A DNA stretch of 64,000 bases from Diatrype stigma. Its lineage: Eukaryota; Ascomycota; Sordariomycetes; Xylariales; Diatrypaceae. Every line of letters begins with the position of its first letter. The stretch's first letter is position 1. Position numbers and translations under genes: made by a program. The stretch lies in the NCBI GenBank assembly GCA_022225965.2, contig JAKJXP020000142.1, positions 1-64,000 on the forward strand, read 5' to 3'. The notes below the pieces were generated by a model, which was not told where the DNA came from, did no database searches, and saw only the letters and a list, made by a program, of their open reading frames with translations. This document shows positions 53,658 through 64,000 of this stretch, one piece after another.

Positions 53658-55637
53658 ATGTTGGATCCTAGAAAAAGTGCCGCAATTGTTCTTGAGGAGA
53701 CTAAGTCATCCGGTCCTTCGTTGTCGCCTCGTGAGAGCGGCAGCCCTTGCGCTGGCTCCTCAATAGTACAAACGACCCCGAAGAGAACATGGCGATCCCA
53801 CCTGTGGGATTCATGGGATAAACCACCAGAGGAACGGCACTTGCTGTTGAAGCTGGACCTCGCCCTTATGGTATACACAGCTTCCTGGAACTCCCTGGAG
53901 ATCCTGCTGGGCCGCGTGGCTGATTCATAGCCAGACCCTAGCATCGCTTGGCTTGGCCATCAAAACCCTTGACCAGGTATGTCTGTTTACCGGATATGAA
54001 ATGCCCCTGATCATGACTGACGACGATATAGGTCAACATCAACAATGCATTCGTATCGGGGATGAAAGAAGATCTGGGCTTGTATGGAAACCAGCTGAAC
54101 TACATGCAAACATGTTGGACGATCGGTTCCATGCTCGGGGGAATTCCTAGGTCAGTAATATTAAGACCCTGGATATACATTGCATAGTAATCTCACGGTG
54201 TCGATACAGCAACATTCTCTTGACAAGAGTTCGCCCTAGCATATGGATTCCGTGCTGTGAGGTAAGAGTCGCATATATTGCTGTCCATGGTAGTACGATC
54301 TCTTTCTAACAGGTGTCGTAGATTACTTGGTCGGTTTTGACGGTCGTGATGGCCAAGTGCACCAATGCGAATCAAATATACGCTTTACGGTTTTTCGTAG
54401 GCTTGTACGTATCCAGCATTGGTTTCTGGCAATACCAAGAGAATCTCTGCGAAGTTCTCTGCGAAGTTCTATCTCCGGACCTCTGTGGGGTTTTTGGCTA
54501 CTAACCCTTGTGTCTGACAGAGCTGAAAGTACATTTTATCCCGGAATGCAATATATCGTTGGGTCTTGGTACCGCAAAGATGAGCTGGCAAAACGATCTT
54601 GCCTCTTCCGTAAGTACTTGTCTGCCCTTCTCAACCATCTTTCGCAGACCGTTGTCGCTTTGGGTTTCCGAAATCGTACTGCCCCAGAAGCGATCTAGGG
54701 GGCCCTTCCTATTTCATTTCGAATGGATAGTCACTAACCGCCACCTGCAGAAGCCATGGGCCACCTTGGATCCATGTTGTCGGGCTGCCTCATGGCCGGG
54801 GTCAGTAACCTAGAAGGAGTACGCGGGTTTCGAAAATGGCAGTGGCTGTTCATCACCAACACCGTCGTGTCGCTCCCCATCGCCCTCTGCGGATTCCTCT
54901 TCATGCCCGACGTGCCGGAGACCACCAGGGCGTGGTACCTGACGCCGGCAGAGATCCAGCTGGCGCAGAGGCGCATGGCGCTCGAGGGGCGGGCGCAGCG
55001 GGCGCCCTACACGCGGGCCAAGTTCCGCAAGATCTTCTCGAGCTGGCACATCTACGCGCTAGTGCTGCTGTACGTCGTCTTCAGCAACGGCGGCGCCACG
55101 CAGCCGGCGTTCGCGCTCTGGCTGAAGCAGCAGGGCCACGCTGTCCGCGAGATCAACCTGTACCCGGCGCTCGCCGAGGTCATCAGCATCGTCACGACGC
55201 TGGCGTACGCGTGGACGTCGGACGGCGTCTTCCGCGGCGCCCGCTGGCCCGCCATGGTCTTCTCGGGCGGCGTCAAGATCCTGGCCTACGGGAGCCTCGC
55301 GGCCTGGGCCATCCCCGACGGGCTCAAGTGGGCCAGCTTCATGCTAGCCGGCTTCGGCGGCGGCGTTAGCGGCCTGATCTTCGCCTGGGCCCACGAGATC
55401 TGCAGCGACGACAACGAGGAGCGCGCCATCGTCACTGGCGCCATGACTGAGATGTCCCATGTCTTCCAGGCCTGGCTGCCGCTGCTGATCTGGCAGCAGG
55501 TCGAAGCTCCGAGATACCCCAAGGGATACCCGACTCTGGTGGGGATAGCCGTTCTGCTGATCGCTACGTCTTTCGCGACCCGAGCCTTACACAAACGTGA
55601 ACTAAGACGGAAAGGTCCTGTGACCTCTGGAGCGTGA
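53658..55637 (+). CDS. MFS permease, Dal5-like family
   Basis: Seven exons (53658-53870, 53935-53976, 54032-54150, 54210-54261, 54322-54404, 54521-54609, 54751-55637; 1485 bases) encode 494 residues. Spliced, the protein reads in the order usual for the family: PPEERHLLLKLDLALM, TLASLGLAIKTLDQ, VNINNAFVSGMKEDLGLYG, NQLNYMQTCWTIGSMLGGIP, NILLTRVRPSIWIPCCE, NQIYALRFFVGL, AESTFYPGMQYIVGSWYRK, and a long last exon with helices 6-12 (for example WLFITNTVVSLPIALCGFLF, MVFSGGVKILAYGSLAAWAI). Exons 2 and 4 are only 42 and 52 bases. It is a proton-linked carrier of organic anions in known members; the substrate is unknown. It is convergent with the P450 gene 250 bases away. Confidence 0.88.
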
Positions 55638-55891
55638 TGGAACTTAGGGTCGGCCATGCCTATCCTGTCTTGGTGGGCAGTGACCCCTAGGTAGCTAGCA
55701 GCGAGCCTTGAGTGAATAATACTAGTTGGAGAACTTTACACTGTCATGCCCATTCAATTACTAATATACCTTCCTCGACCAACACTTACAAGACCAATCA
55801 TCGAACAGCGAGTACACACCAAGACATGTACATAGACTATGTCCGCTTGGTACAAAAGTGAACCCTCTCCCATAAGGCATAACTCGGCGCC

Positions 55892-57872
55892 TCACGAAAC
55901 CCCATTCTCCACCGACTCCCTGGGGTGAAATCTGAGATAGGGGCCTTTATGTGTAGAAACCACAATATCCCGTAGTAGGTATTCTTCCCCTGTCCCTCCA
56001 CTCCCACGACTACCAATTTGGCCCAACTTTCCTGGAGCCTTTTCAAAATCGAAGTGCCAAAGTGTTCTAGCAATGACAAGACTCGCTTCCAAATAAGCCA
56101 TGGGCTTACCGGCACAAGAACGGGGGCCAACTAGAAACGGGGCGAAAGCCTTTCTATCTGCCTCCCCGGGGTATTCTGGAAGCCAGCGTTCAGGTCGGAA
56201 TCGAAATGGATCTGGGAAGTACTTTTCGTTATGATGTAGCGCATAGAGATTGACGCCGATTTGTGTCCCTGGCGGCACGACATGGCCGTCCATAATCAGA
56301 GGCCCTTGACTAACAGTGTCAGCATCCATACTCTCCTCCCGCCATAATGTTCCTGGAAGCGGAGGGGACATCCTCAGTGTTTCGTCGATACATGCGCGGA
56401 GGTAGCGGCAGCTCGCGAGCCGTGGACCGCGGATCTCGGAAGCATTGCTAAAGCTGGATCGAATCTCAGTGGCCAGCTTCTTGTAGCAATCTCCATTCCT
56501 TGAAAGGTAGAAGAACAATGCACTTAAAGCAGTCGTGACAGTGTCGCCTCCTGATTTTTCAGTCAATGGAGGATATAATAGGTTATAATAGCCCAAAAAG
56601 AGGCTACTAAACACACAACTGTGACAGATTTCGTACCTGCGGACATGAAGAATATTGCCTCGGCCCAGAGCTCCCTGCGCCAGACCTTATCGTCTCTGGA
56701 GGTCCTCATCTCTTCTGCTACAAAAGAGAAGAAGTCATGCTGAGCGTTCGTCTCTTGTAACATTCGTTCTTTGATCATCTTCTCAATGATGTACAGGTAA
56801 CGTTTCCCTCTATAGATGGCTCTGAGAACAAGGAAGATCTCTAGATTCAAGTAAGCCAGCCAAGGTTGTTGCATACTTAGATTAAGGATGTAGTTTGATC
56901 CTTTCAGTGTGTCGAGAATGAAACGGTTGGTGTCTTCCGTTTGTAGGTGTAAAGGGTATCCAAAAGCTAGAAGTCCCACAATGTCCATGCCCAAGTACTT
57001 ACATCGGGCTGTCATGTCAACCAATGGTGAGCCGTTCCCCTGACATGCCTGATTAAGTGAACGGATGAATATGTCCACTTGCTCGATCATAGTTGCTTCG
57101 AAAACCTGCATAGACCTCTCATTGACAACTGGGGCAACAAGGTGTCGTTTTGCACGATGTGTGGCCTTGTCGATGGCATTGAACAAGTTATGAGGCCCCC
57201 TCAGAGAGGCAAGGTAGACCCTGGATTTCGTGACTCGGCTGTTCTGATGGATATCTTCCCTTGTTCAGCATTATCCGTCCTAGTATATTCCTCACAGGTT
57301 ACATACCTTGCAGCGCCTTGGTGGAATTGAATACTAACTTGTTGGGACCTTGTCTAATTACTGGACCTAATACATCTTCCGATTAGAGAATCTAAAGGTG
57401 AGAGAGTTGAAGAAGTTAAACAAGGAGTTGCATACCATATATCTGATGGTCTATCAAAGTCTGGTGATGAAGATCTGTCAATGCGGCATGGAACGCGGCG
57501 TATGAATTCGTGACTTTGCCTAGGAGAGGCCCAGGGTAGTGCCTCAGGGGATGTAAAAGGAGGCGATGGCCAATTACAAGCTGTTGGGTGGCTAGTATAC
57601 CTTAGTCATCCTATCCACTCCAGTATATAGGCTAGCTCTCACACTCAGCTTCACAGCTGGAACCTACACACTTACATATACCGATTTCACTCACTCCTTC
57701 TTCTTTCCCCTTCTTTCCAGTACAGTATCCTTACGTTACAAGCAATACCTGTATCAATGTTCAGCGGTCTACAGATGGATGTCTGGTTTAATTATACACT
57801 AGAAAATGAAACGTCACCTACATAAGGAACGATGAGGTAAACAGCACAAGTGGCAAGAAACTGAATAGCCAT
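55892..57872 (-). CDS. Cytochrome P450 monooxygenase
   Basis: Five exons (57872-57822, 57580-57436, 57366-57307, 57254-56637, 56550-55892; 1533 bases) encode 510 residues. Exon 1 is a membrane anchor (MAIQFLATCAVYLIVPY). Exon 2 carries HPLRHYPGPLLGK, the Pro-rich hinge. Then come GPVIRQGPNKLVF, SRVYLASLRGPHNLFNAIDKATH, the I-helix region SAGGDTVTTALSALFFY (with GGDT in place of the usual AGxET/S), ETLRMSPPLPGTLWRE (ExxR), FRPERWLPE (PERF-like) and the heme loop FLVGPRSCAGK with Cys437. The enzyme inserts oxygen into an unknown substrate at the ER membrane. The 241-bp first intron is the longest in this gene and the first exon is the least certain. It is divergent from the thioesterase gene. 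Confidence 0.9.
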
Positions 57873-58565
57873 GGTGATCGAACGATCTTCTTTTCAGATA
57901 CTAGGTATCGTTAGTTGATCTCTAGGCAGCTCGCTATCCGGTACAGGATTACCAGAGACGGGAACCTGATCTCCTTTGTTATAAACGAAAAAGACAGCAG
58001 TTCGATCGATTGCTATGCGTGAACAAGTGTGGACCTGACCTGGAAGTTGATCTCATATAAGAGTTCGACAAATGCTGTTCTGTTTTGTTTCTCATCTCAT
58101 CTGCCCTTTCTGGCTATGAGGCAGAGGGCATGGCTCAAATAACAGAGAATACTTCAGAAGTTCATAGCCTGATGTTGATGATACTACCCCGATATCGATG
58201 CCAAGCATTTGTTATAACACAACCAACATCTTGCGTGGGGTTCAATGTTGAAGCCCCTTACTTTTTGTAGTTAAGTAATTACCCGCATACCAGGGTCTTT
58301 ATGTGTGTTGGCGCTAGGCGTGCACCAATACATAACATAGATTGTGCAGTCATCTGGGAAGTCGGGTGCAAAGTATACCAGCTCTTTACAATGTTGTGTT
58401 CTATTTTGAAATAATTGATTGATAATTCAGCAAAATCTGTTAGAAGTATTATAAGAAAGCAACACTCTTAAGATTATCAGGTACAATACATAGCTTGCTG
58501 AAATACCTAACCGGCCCTAACCCCTTTCCCTTCGTCTCCTTTATGACGCCTAAGATCACTGCAGC
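57873..58565. other. Shared promoter of the P450 and thioesterase genes
   Basis: A 693-bp AT-moderate region between divergent starts. No gene is supported in it. Confidence 0.6.
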
Positions 58566-59529
58566 ATGGCCAATGTTACCGCTCTCGAATCCATCATTGC
58601 TACCATCCCCTATACTGCCTCTGGCGATGACGCCTTTGTGAATAAAGTGTTTGTCTTGTAGATATGCTCCGTGTACAACCTTGCATTTGCTGACCTAGTG
58701 TTATAGATCTTTCACCCCCGACGAAGGCCTTCGCTCTATATTCGGCGGCGCCATCTCCAGCCAGGCGATCAGCGCCGCGGCCGCAACAGTGACCCTTGAT
58801 CTCGACGTATATTCCTCGCAATCTACGTACCTGCACGCAGCTAAACTGGAAGAAAACCTCGTCCACCGAGTAGAGCGTGTTGCCGATGGGCGGGCCTACG
58901 CCACGCGCGTAGTGCGATCGGAGCAGCGCGGCAGATGCGTCTACATCGCCGTTATCGCCTTCCAACGCCGCTCGGTTGGTAGCCCCGGGCCAGTCTTGAC
59001 TTATCAGGTCCCAATGCCGGCGATGGACGGTCTGCAGCCTGCCGACGTAGGCGGGGATGAGTTCCTGAAGCATATGAAGGCCGGCAGCCCTTCGTTAGCG
59101 AAGATCCATGCCGGGGAGCCGTGTGAGTGGCGCCCCGCCGCAGTCGAGCAAGGAGATGCGCCGACCAAATACCGCGCCCGGGGGTTCTTTCGCTCGCGTA
59201 CGCCGCTACCGCGCGACCGGACAACCAACATAGCAGCGCTGGCATACGTATCGGACAAGTGGCTCGCGGCGACGGCCCTTAACGCGAATCCCGAGGCGAT
59301 GGGTGATCGCATGGGCAACCTAGCCATGATAGCCAGCCTAACTCATACTCTATCATTTCATTACCCGGACGTTCGTGTCGATGAATGGCTGGTTGCTGAA
59401 CGGGAGACATCTTGGGGTGCGGATGGGAGAGTGATGATACACCAGAAAATCTGGCACGTGGGTACCGGCCGGCTTTCTTTGGATTGTACTCAGGAGGCAG
59501 TCGTCCGGTTGAAGCCTGCAAAGCTCTGA
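58566..59529 (+). CDS. Acyl-CoA thioesterase, TesB (type II) family
   Basis: Two exons (58566-58648 and 58707-59529; 906 bases) encode 301 residues. The double-hotdog enzyme hydrolyses acyl-CoA esters, often in peroxisomes. Visible blocks are RSIFGGAISSQAISAAAATV near the N-terminus, the first hotdog helix with RVVRSEQRGRCVYIAVIAFQR, LAYVSDKWLAATALNAN with the conserved Asp of the second hotdog, SLTHTLSFHYPDVRVDEWL and SWGADGRVMIHQKIWHVGTGRLSLDCTQEAVVRL. The donor is GTTTGT, a common fungal variant; the frame closes only with this choice. The C-terminus ends AKL, a good type-1 peroxisomal targeting signal of the S/A-K-L kind. The neighbouring P450 and transporters suggest a shared pathway, which is inference. 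Confidence 0.88.
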
Positions 59530-59976
59530 TACCCGAAAGCCACACCTTCCAATTACTTCTTTTGATGGCTTGGATTCTGTACTGGGTATATTTGTCTAGT
59601 GATGATATGCACGGATCACGCATTTCTTAATTTCTACATACAAAATACCACTTCTTTGCAATTTACATTAGCCCGTGTAATCAGCTGCACCTCAGAACTC
59701 TACTCCCTTTCCTATTATCTCCTGGGTTCTGGGCCAGGTTGCGCTGTGGCGGAAGTGGAGGCATCTTAGTTACTAACCTCTGGGAAGCCCCTATTCGCAT
59801 TAGTGGGGTGGGGGCACGATAATCAGATGCCATTAAAGGGAGCCGTAGACCCAGTATCAGCCTAGGTCAACTGTCACTACGTAAGTGCGGTCGTGAGCTT
59901 GGAGAGAAACATTTCCCAGTGTCTAACTATAGGACGCGTGCCTTATGCTTCATCATTAAAGCGGAAAGTAAAATAT
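59530..59976. other. Intergenic
   Basis: About 450 bases between convergent genes; nothing supported. Confidence 0.55.
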
Positions 59977-60219
59977 CTAGAGCTCTTCTACTTTGATTCT
60001 CCCCCTCACCATCGTATCCCCTGCGATGGCCTGCGAAGCTACCATACTCTCACCATGGTCCCATCCATGAAGGACATGATCCATATGTTTGTATTCTAAC
60101 AGGAACCCTGCGTTGTACAGAATATATCTCGAAGGTTTGTCCAAGTTTCCACCTGCTTGCTCCACCTCTTCAGTTGTCCCATACCACTTTGCCCAGCGGT
60201 ACCCTGTTGTCCAAGCTTG
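59977..60219 (-). pseudogene. Possible C-terminal part of the finger-protein gene beyond an in-frame TGA
   Basis: Directly after the TGA at 60222-60220 the same frame stays open for 80 codons to TAG. It reads with protein-like character: QAWTTGYRWAKWYGTTEEVE, NLDKPSRYILYNAGFLLEY, MDHVLHGWDHGESM. This suggests that the gene once extended, or still extends by readthrough, to 59977. A short intron removing the stop was tried, but none of the available GT/AG pairs keeps the frame. Confidence 0.4.
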
Positions 60220-60660
60220 TCATTCAAACAGCTCCGGGTTTTCCAGGGAGAAGTCGTGACAATATTCAGGGACTACTTTCTTGTGGCCCTTGAAGGTTTC
60301 GCTGATCATCTTCAACATCCTCCGCTGCTCTCGCCATTTGTTGAGGTTAGGTGGTGCAATGGAGCAGTTGACGATGAGTGTTTTGTAGACACCGAAAAGG
60401 GACGACCGATCCGTGAATGCGCTGCACGTTTCGAAGCCGAAGTCCCTGCAAGTATCGTATTCCACGGGGATTTCGCCCCTGGTGATGCCTCCGAGCAGAC
60501 AGTCGGTTGTGGTCTTCTCGTGCGTACCGCAGGTCTTGGTGTATTCGGCGGTACTGAACTCGTTGCACAAGTCGCTACAGATGAATTCGTCTCCGCAGGT
60601 GTTGCACAGACGAGACGTATTGATGCCGCACCGGAAGCAGGGCCCCCTGGGGGCTTCCAT
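60220..60660 (-). CDS. Cys-rich (MYND-like) zinc-finger protein, probably truncated
   Basis: From the ATG at 60660 the frame encodes 146 residues. The first 50 hold Cys/His pairs spaced like a MYND-type or related treble-clef finger: GPCFRCGINTSRLCNTCGDEF, then ICSDLCNEF and KTCGTHEKTTTDC. These domains bind two zinc ions and usually mediate protein contacts. The rest (VYKTLIVNCSIAPPNLNKWR, MLKMISETFKGHKK) is not recognised. The frame is open upstream of the ATG for about 25 codons and may join an unseen exon. The TGA at 60222-60220 is followed in frame by 80 more open codons (59977-60219), so this may be a nonsense allele or a readthrough gene. Confidence 0.55.
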   Translation of the reverse strand: MEAPRGPCFRCGINTSRLCNTCGDEFICSDLCNEFSTAEYTKTCGTHEKTTTDCLLGGITRGEIPVEYDTCRDFGFETCSAFTDRSSLFGVYKTLIVNCSIAPPNLNKWREQRRMLKMISETFKGHKKVVPEYCHDFSLENPELFE

Positions 60661-61458
60661 CCTTAGGTCCGCTGGCTGGTATCCGCTGCCCTGAAGGTCG
60701 GAGGAACTGGCGGGGCTTGTTTTCACCACCGCTAATATTGATGGATATGTAATGTATGCTCAATGACAAAAGGCTTTCTACTAGGAGCTCCTCATGTATA
60801 CCTAGGACTGTCTTAGAGGAAGAAGATCGTGGAACTTCCACGTAAGAGTCGCACATACTTCCGCCTCGCAACTGTAGAGACAAACAGTAGATGGGAATCA
60901 TAGTTAAGTGACTAGATCACTAATTTATATTCCTATAGTGCTTGGTGATGCGTAGGTAAGGTAGCAGCTGTGGCTATTTGTTGCGGAATGGGCGTGTTCA
61001 TCAGCAGTGCTGTCAAGTGGAAGGGATTGCCGTACACCAACTTTTCCTTCATACCTAAGCCCATCCACATACAAAATCAATAGAAAAAGAGGGTTACACG
61101 CAAAACCGAGCAGGAATGTGTGCATCACACTGAGTAAGAGAGAGAAATACGGAGCATAGCAAAGTCATGTTTGAATACCAATGTCTTTGTCTTCGGTCTT
61201 TGTCATACCATGTAGGTTTGGGGCCCCTTTCGTATGTAATTATCCCCCATCGACCTATTGCATTACGCACCGGCGAGTTATATGCGCAGCCCCTATCACC
61301 TACCTACATAGCAATACGTCGTGGTTTTTCACAGCTTCGATTTCGCATAGAGTGCCCTATTCTTCTTTACTGAGTTCACTTGGTTCCCTTAGCATTATGT
61401 GTGTACGAGATGATACTATAAATCCACATGTTTCTCTCTCTTATGCGTCCACTCTCAT
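60661..61458. other. Intergenic
   Basis: About 800 bases between the finger-protein gene and the 3' end of the ABC transporter gene. No supported gene; an N-terminal exon of the finger-protein gene could lie in 60661-60900. Confidence 0.5.
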
Positions 61459-64000
61459 TCACGACGCCGACTCCCCTTCCCCTTTCCCTCCCCATATAAT
61501 ATCCCTCAGCCGATCCCTCTCGCCACTCTCCTCGCACATAGCTCTAAACATACCCCAACTACTAGCCTTCGCATCAGCCTCTCCTTCTCCTTCCTCTCCA
61601 CCCGCAGCAGCAGCAGCAGCTTCGCGGCCCCACAGCTCCCTCGGGGTGCCGTACTCGGCCACCCGCCCATCGCTGAGCACCAGGATGCGGTCGAAGTCGG
61701 CGATGGTGCTCAGGCGGTGGGCAATGACGAGCAGCGTCGTGGCCCCGCCGCCGAAGCCGAGCTCCGACCGGATGCTCTGCTGGATCAGCGCGTCCGTCGA
61801 CATGTCCACCGCGCTCGTCGCCTCGTCGAGCACCATGACCCGCGGCCGCGCGGCGATGGCGCGCGCCAGGCACAGGAGCTGCCGCTGCCCCTGCGATAGG
61901 TTGAGGCCGCCCTCGGAGATGGGTGAGGAGAGCGAGGCGAAGAGGTTCTTGTTCTTATTTTTATTCCTATTCTGGTTCACATCCTCCTCTCCGTCGTCGC
62001 CCCCGTCGTCGCCCTCGCCCTCGCCCTCACCTTCGTCTTCTCCGATCAGGTGCACGCGCCGCAGGCTGTCGAACAGCTCGGCGTCGCTGTGGTCGTCGAA
62101 GGGGTCGAGGTTGGTGCGGACCGTGCCGGAGAACAGGACGGGGTCCTGCGGGATGATGGCGAGGCGGGCGCGCAGGTCGTGCAGGCGGATCTTGGCGATG
62201 TCGAGCCCGTCGACGCGGATGCTGCCCGCCTGGGCCTCCAAAAACCGGAACAGCGCGAGCGTCAGCGACGACTTGCCGGCGCCGGTGCGGCCGACGACGC
62301 CGACGCGCTCGCCGCTGCCCACGGCGAACGTCAGGCCCCTTAGGACGGGCGGCAGGTCGGGGGCGTAGCCGACGACGAGGCCGTCGACCTCGATGCGGCC
62401 CTGGGTGGGCCAGGCGGCGGGCGGCGGGGCGCCGCCGAGGCTCTCGGTGGGCAGCTCGGTGTACTCGACGACGCGCTCGAGGGCGTTGGCCTCGAGCTCG
62501 ACGCTGGCGTAGTGGCGGATGGTCCAGACGACGTGGTTGGCGAACTCGAGCGCGAAGGCCATGGCGAAGCCGGCGAGCGCCGAGTCCATGGCCGGGCGGC
62601 TGAGCAGGATCAGCGCGGCGACGAGGCTCGCGAAGCAGGAGCCCACGACGCTCATGCGCCAGCCCATCCAGCGGTTGAACAGCCACAGGTGCCAGGTGGC
62701 GGCGGTCCAGTCGTCGAGGCGGGCGTACATGCGGGCGACGTAGACGTCGGGCTTGCCGAACCCCCGGATGGTCGTCACGCCCGTCAGGGCCGAGCCGAAC
62801 TGCTCGAAGACGGGCGACTTGGTGGTGCTCTCGAGGCGCTTGACGGGCCGCGCGCCGTGCAGGTAGCGGGCCGCGAACCAGGCGCACACGAGCAGCAGCG
62901 CGGCCGCGAAGAGCAGGATCACGGGCGACACGAACAGGCCCGCCACGATGACGCCCAGGAGGTTCAGGAACGCCCCGCCCGCGAACGCCAGCGAGTACGC
63001 CATGTGCGTGTCGACCGAGTGGAAGTCGGCCGTGAACCGGTTGAGCACCCGCCCCACCGGCACCGTGTCCAGCCAGCGGAGCGGCGCCCGCAGCACCACG
63101 AAGTTGAGCTTCGCGAAGAGCGTCCGCGACGCGCGGATCGAGCCGTGGAACACGTAGTAGTACTTCGCGGTACCGAGGACCGCCGACGAGAACGAGATCA
63201 GCACGTAGATGGCCAGGTAGAAATCGAGGCCGTAGCCGGGAGACGTCATCGTCGTCACCGCCGTCGTCGTCGGCCACATGATCGTGTGAACGGCCGAGTA
63301 CTGTTGGACGACGAGCTGAGAACCGTATGGCTGCTGTTGTTGCTGCTGCATCGTGAAGTTTTGGCCCTGTCCCTCTTCGTACGAGCCAGTCCAGAGCCGC
63401 AGCCACCACGATCGGCCTACCGTCAGTGCCTGCGCCACTAGGAAGATTAATAGGGCACCGAGCCAGAACGGCCACCCGCCGCTATCACGCAGATATGTGG
63501 CATAGACGTGTTTCTTAATAGCACCTTCTTCCCTCGTCTCTTCCTCGACAAACTTCCGTGTCTGCTGTACATTAGATGGAGGTTTAGTTAGCGGCTCCCC
63601 GTGGGGTTCGCCGTTCTGAGACGTCTCTTCCGAGTTGACCGCCGTAGTCTCTTCGTCCTCTTGGATCTCGCGCTCTGTCTGTTCATCGGTCTTTATTTGC
63701 TGTAGTGTCCCATCCTCTCGGAGCTCCGATACTAGTCCGGTACGGAGAACGTGTCCATCTCCAAGTTCCACCAGGTACTTTGCCCTTGGCTCGCATAGCG
63801 CGACATGGTGAGTTACCAGAACCCTCGTTCGGCCGACACAGAGTTCCCCATTCAGGCACTTCTCGAAGATGTGACGGCCGACGTGGGCATCTACCGCACT
63901 GAATATATCGTCAAGCACCAAGATCCCCGCTCGCGAGTATATCGCTCGGGCTAGGGTTATCCGCCACTTCTGCCCACCACTCAAGTTGATGCCGTTAGCG
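61459..64000 (-). CDS. ABC transporter, ABCC (MRP-type) subfamily, 3' part
   Basis: The gene enters from the right edge, so its N-terminal half is missing; 847 codons lie in the window with no intron visible. Order: NBD1 signature [14 protein letters not shown] and Walker [13 protein letters not shown]; a polar linker; the second membrane domain (hydrophobic segments between about 63480 and 62520, with [20 protein letters not shown]); NBD2 with Walker [38 protein letters not shown] (Q-loop), signature [15 protein letters not shown], Walker [18 protein letters not shown] and the H-loop [13 protein letters not shown]1 has Asp-Asp rather than Asp-Glu after Walker B, the degenerate catalytic site usual in MRPs. 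ABCC pumps export conjugated or amphipathic anions at the plasma or vacuolar membrane. An acidic Gly/Glu/Asp and Asn/Lys insert lies in NBD2 before the signature (about 61945-62040). Confidence 0.93.
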   Translation of the reverse strand, partial: ANGINLSGGQKWRITLARAIYSRAGILVLDDIFSAVDAHVGRHIFEKCLNGELCVGRTRVLVTHHVALCEPRAKYLVELGDGHVLRTGLVSELREDGTLQQIKTDEQTEREIQEDEETTAVNSEETSQNGEPHGEPLTKPPSNVQQTRKFVEEETREEGAIKKHVYATYLRDSGGWPFWLGALLIFLVAQALTVGRSWWLRLWTGSYEEGQGQNFTMQQQQQQPYGSQLVVQQYSAVHTIMWPTTTAVTTMTSPGYGLDFYLAIYVLISFSSAVLGTAKYYYVFHGSIRASRTLFAKLNFVVLRAPLRWLDTVPVGRVLNRFTADFHSVDTHMAYSLAFAGGAFLNLLGVIVAGLFVSPVILLFAAALLLVCAWFAARYLHGARPVKRLESTTKSPVFEQFGSALTGVTTIRGFGKPDVYVARMYARLDDWTAATWHLWLFNRWMGWRMSVVGSCFASLVAALILLSRPAMDSALAGFAMAFALEFANHVVWTIRHYASVELEANALERVVEYTELPTESLGGAPPPAAWPTQGRIEVDGLVVGYAPDLPPVLRGLTFAVGSGERVGVVGRTGAGKSSLTLALFRFLEAQAGSIRVDGLDIAKIRLHDLRARLAIIPQDPVLFSGTVRTNLDPFDDHSDAELFDSLRRVHLIGEDEGEGEGEGDDGGDDGEEDVNQNRNKNKNKNLFASLSSPISEGGLNLSQGQRQLLCLARAIAARPRVMVLDEATSAVDMSTDALIQQSIRSELGFGGGATTLLVIAHRLSTIADFDRILVLSDGRVAEYGTPRELWGREAAAAAAGGEEGEGEADAKASSWGMFRAMCEESGERDRLRDIIWGGKGEGESAS

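Noticed and set aside
61181..62368. Long plus-strand open frame (395 codons) opposite the ABC transporter
   Set aside because: It is the GC-rich antisense shadow of the NBD2 coding sequence; its composition is Ser/Arg/Pro-biased and has no motif, whereas the minus strand shows all ABC motifs.
46000..64000. Secondary-metabolite biosynthetic gene cluster
   Set aside because: Tailoring-type and transport genes occur, but no core synthase is present in the window, and housekeeping-type functions are mixed in.
1..64000. tRNA, rRNA or CRISPR features
   Set aside because: I looked for B-box-like GTTCGANNC words with matching A boxes, rRNA-like stretches and regularly spaced repeats, and found none convincing by eye; tRNAscan-SE would be decisive.

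Overview
The window looks like a chromosomal segment of a filamentous ascomycete (Pezizomycotina; a Sordariomycete would fit, but I cannot name the species). The grounds are genes split by short (about 50-160 bp) introns with GTRNGT-like donors and CTNAC branch sites, two Zn2Cys6 regulators, a HET-domain gene, a GC-rich genic background, and a 5.5 kb AT-rich retrotransposon with the transition pattern of repeat-induced point mutation (RIP). Exon structures were assembled by hand from splice signals; each multi-exon model closes in frame across all junctions.

Left part (1-12.7 kb): a poly-C tract and the last exon of a gene that begins outside; a histidine phosphatase; an atypical short-chain dehydrogenase; two divergently transcribed Zn2Cys6 regulators sharing a promoter with CGG-type sites; a secreted five-exon heme-thiolate peroxidase (chloroperoxidase/short peroxygenase type); and a small four-helix MARVEL-like membrane protein.

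Middle (13-32 kb): a 1143-residue low-complexity protein with a conserved-looking Cys-rich C-terminus, a PAF-acetylhydrolase-like lipase, a mitochondrial NADH-cytochrome b5 reductase (MCR1 type) and a Dal5-like MFS permease, separated by two gene-poor stretches of about 3.7 kb.

Accessory part (32.9-45.9 kb): a HET-domain gene lies head to head with a gene for a multi-span membrane protein with a long acidic, Ala-rich helical tail. Their shared promoter contains a diverged direct repeat. A second multi-span protein follows. Next comes a complete but inactivated Ty3/gypsy-type LTR element (40301-45852) with 197 bp LTRs and a ccagta target duplication. The divergent HET/membrane pair is the best candidate here for an undescribed system; by analogy with known allorecognition gene pairs I suggest, but cannot show, an incompatibility role.

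Right part (46-64 kb): a Gfo/Idh/MocA oxidoreductase, a small Cys-motif protein, a NADAR-domain protein, a six-exon NAD-dependent epimerase-like reductase, a seven-exon MFS permease convergent with a five-exon cytochrome P450, a TesB-type acyl-CoA thioesterase divergent from the P450, a Cys-rich finger protein with an in-frame stop, and the 3' part of an ABCC (MRP-type) transporter. Oxidoreductases, P450, thioesterase and transporters together suggest metabolism or detoxification of small molecules. No polyketide synthase, NRPS or terpene cyclase is present, so I do not call a biosynthetic cluster. I found no tRNA, rRNA or CRISPR.
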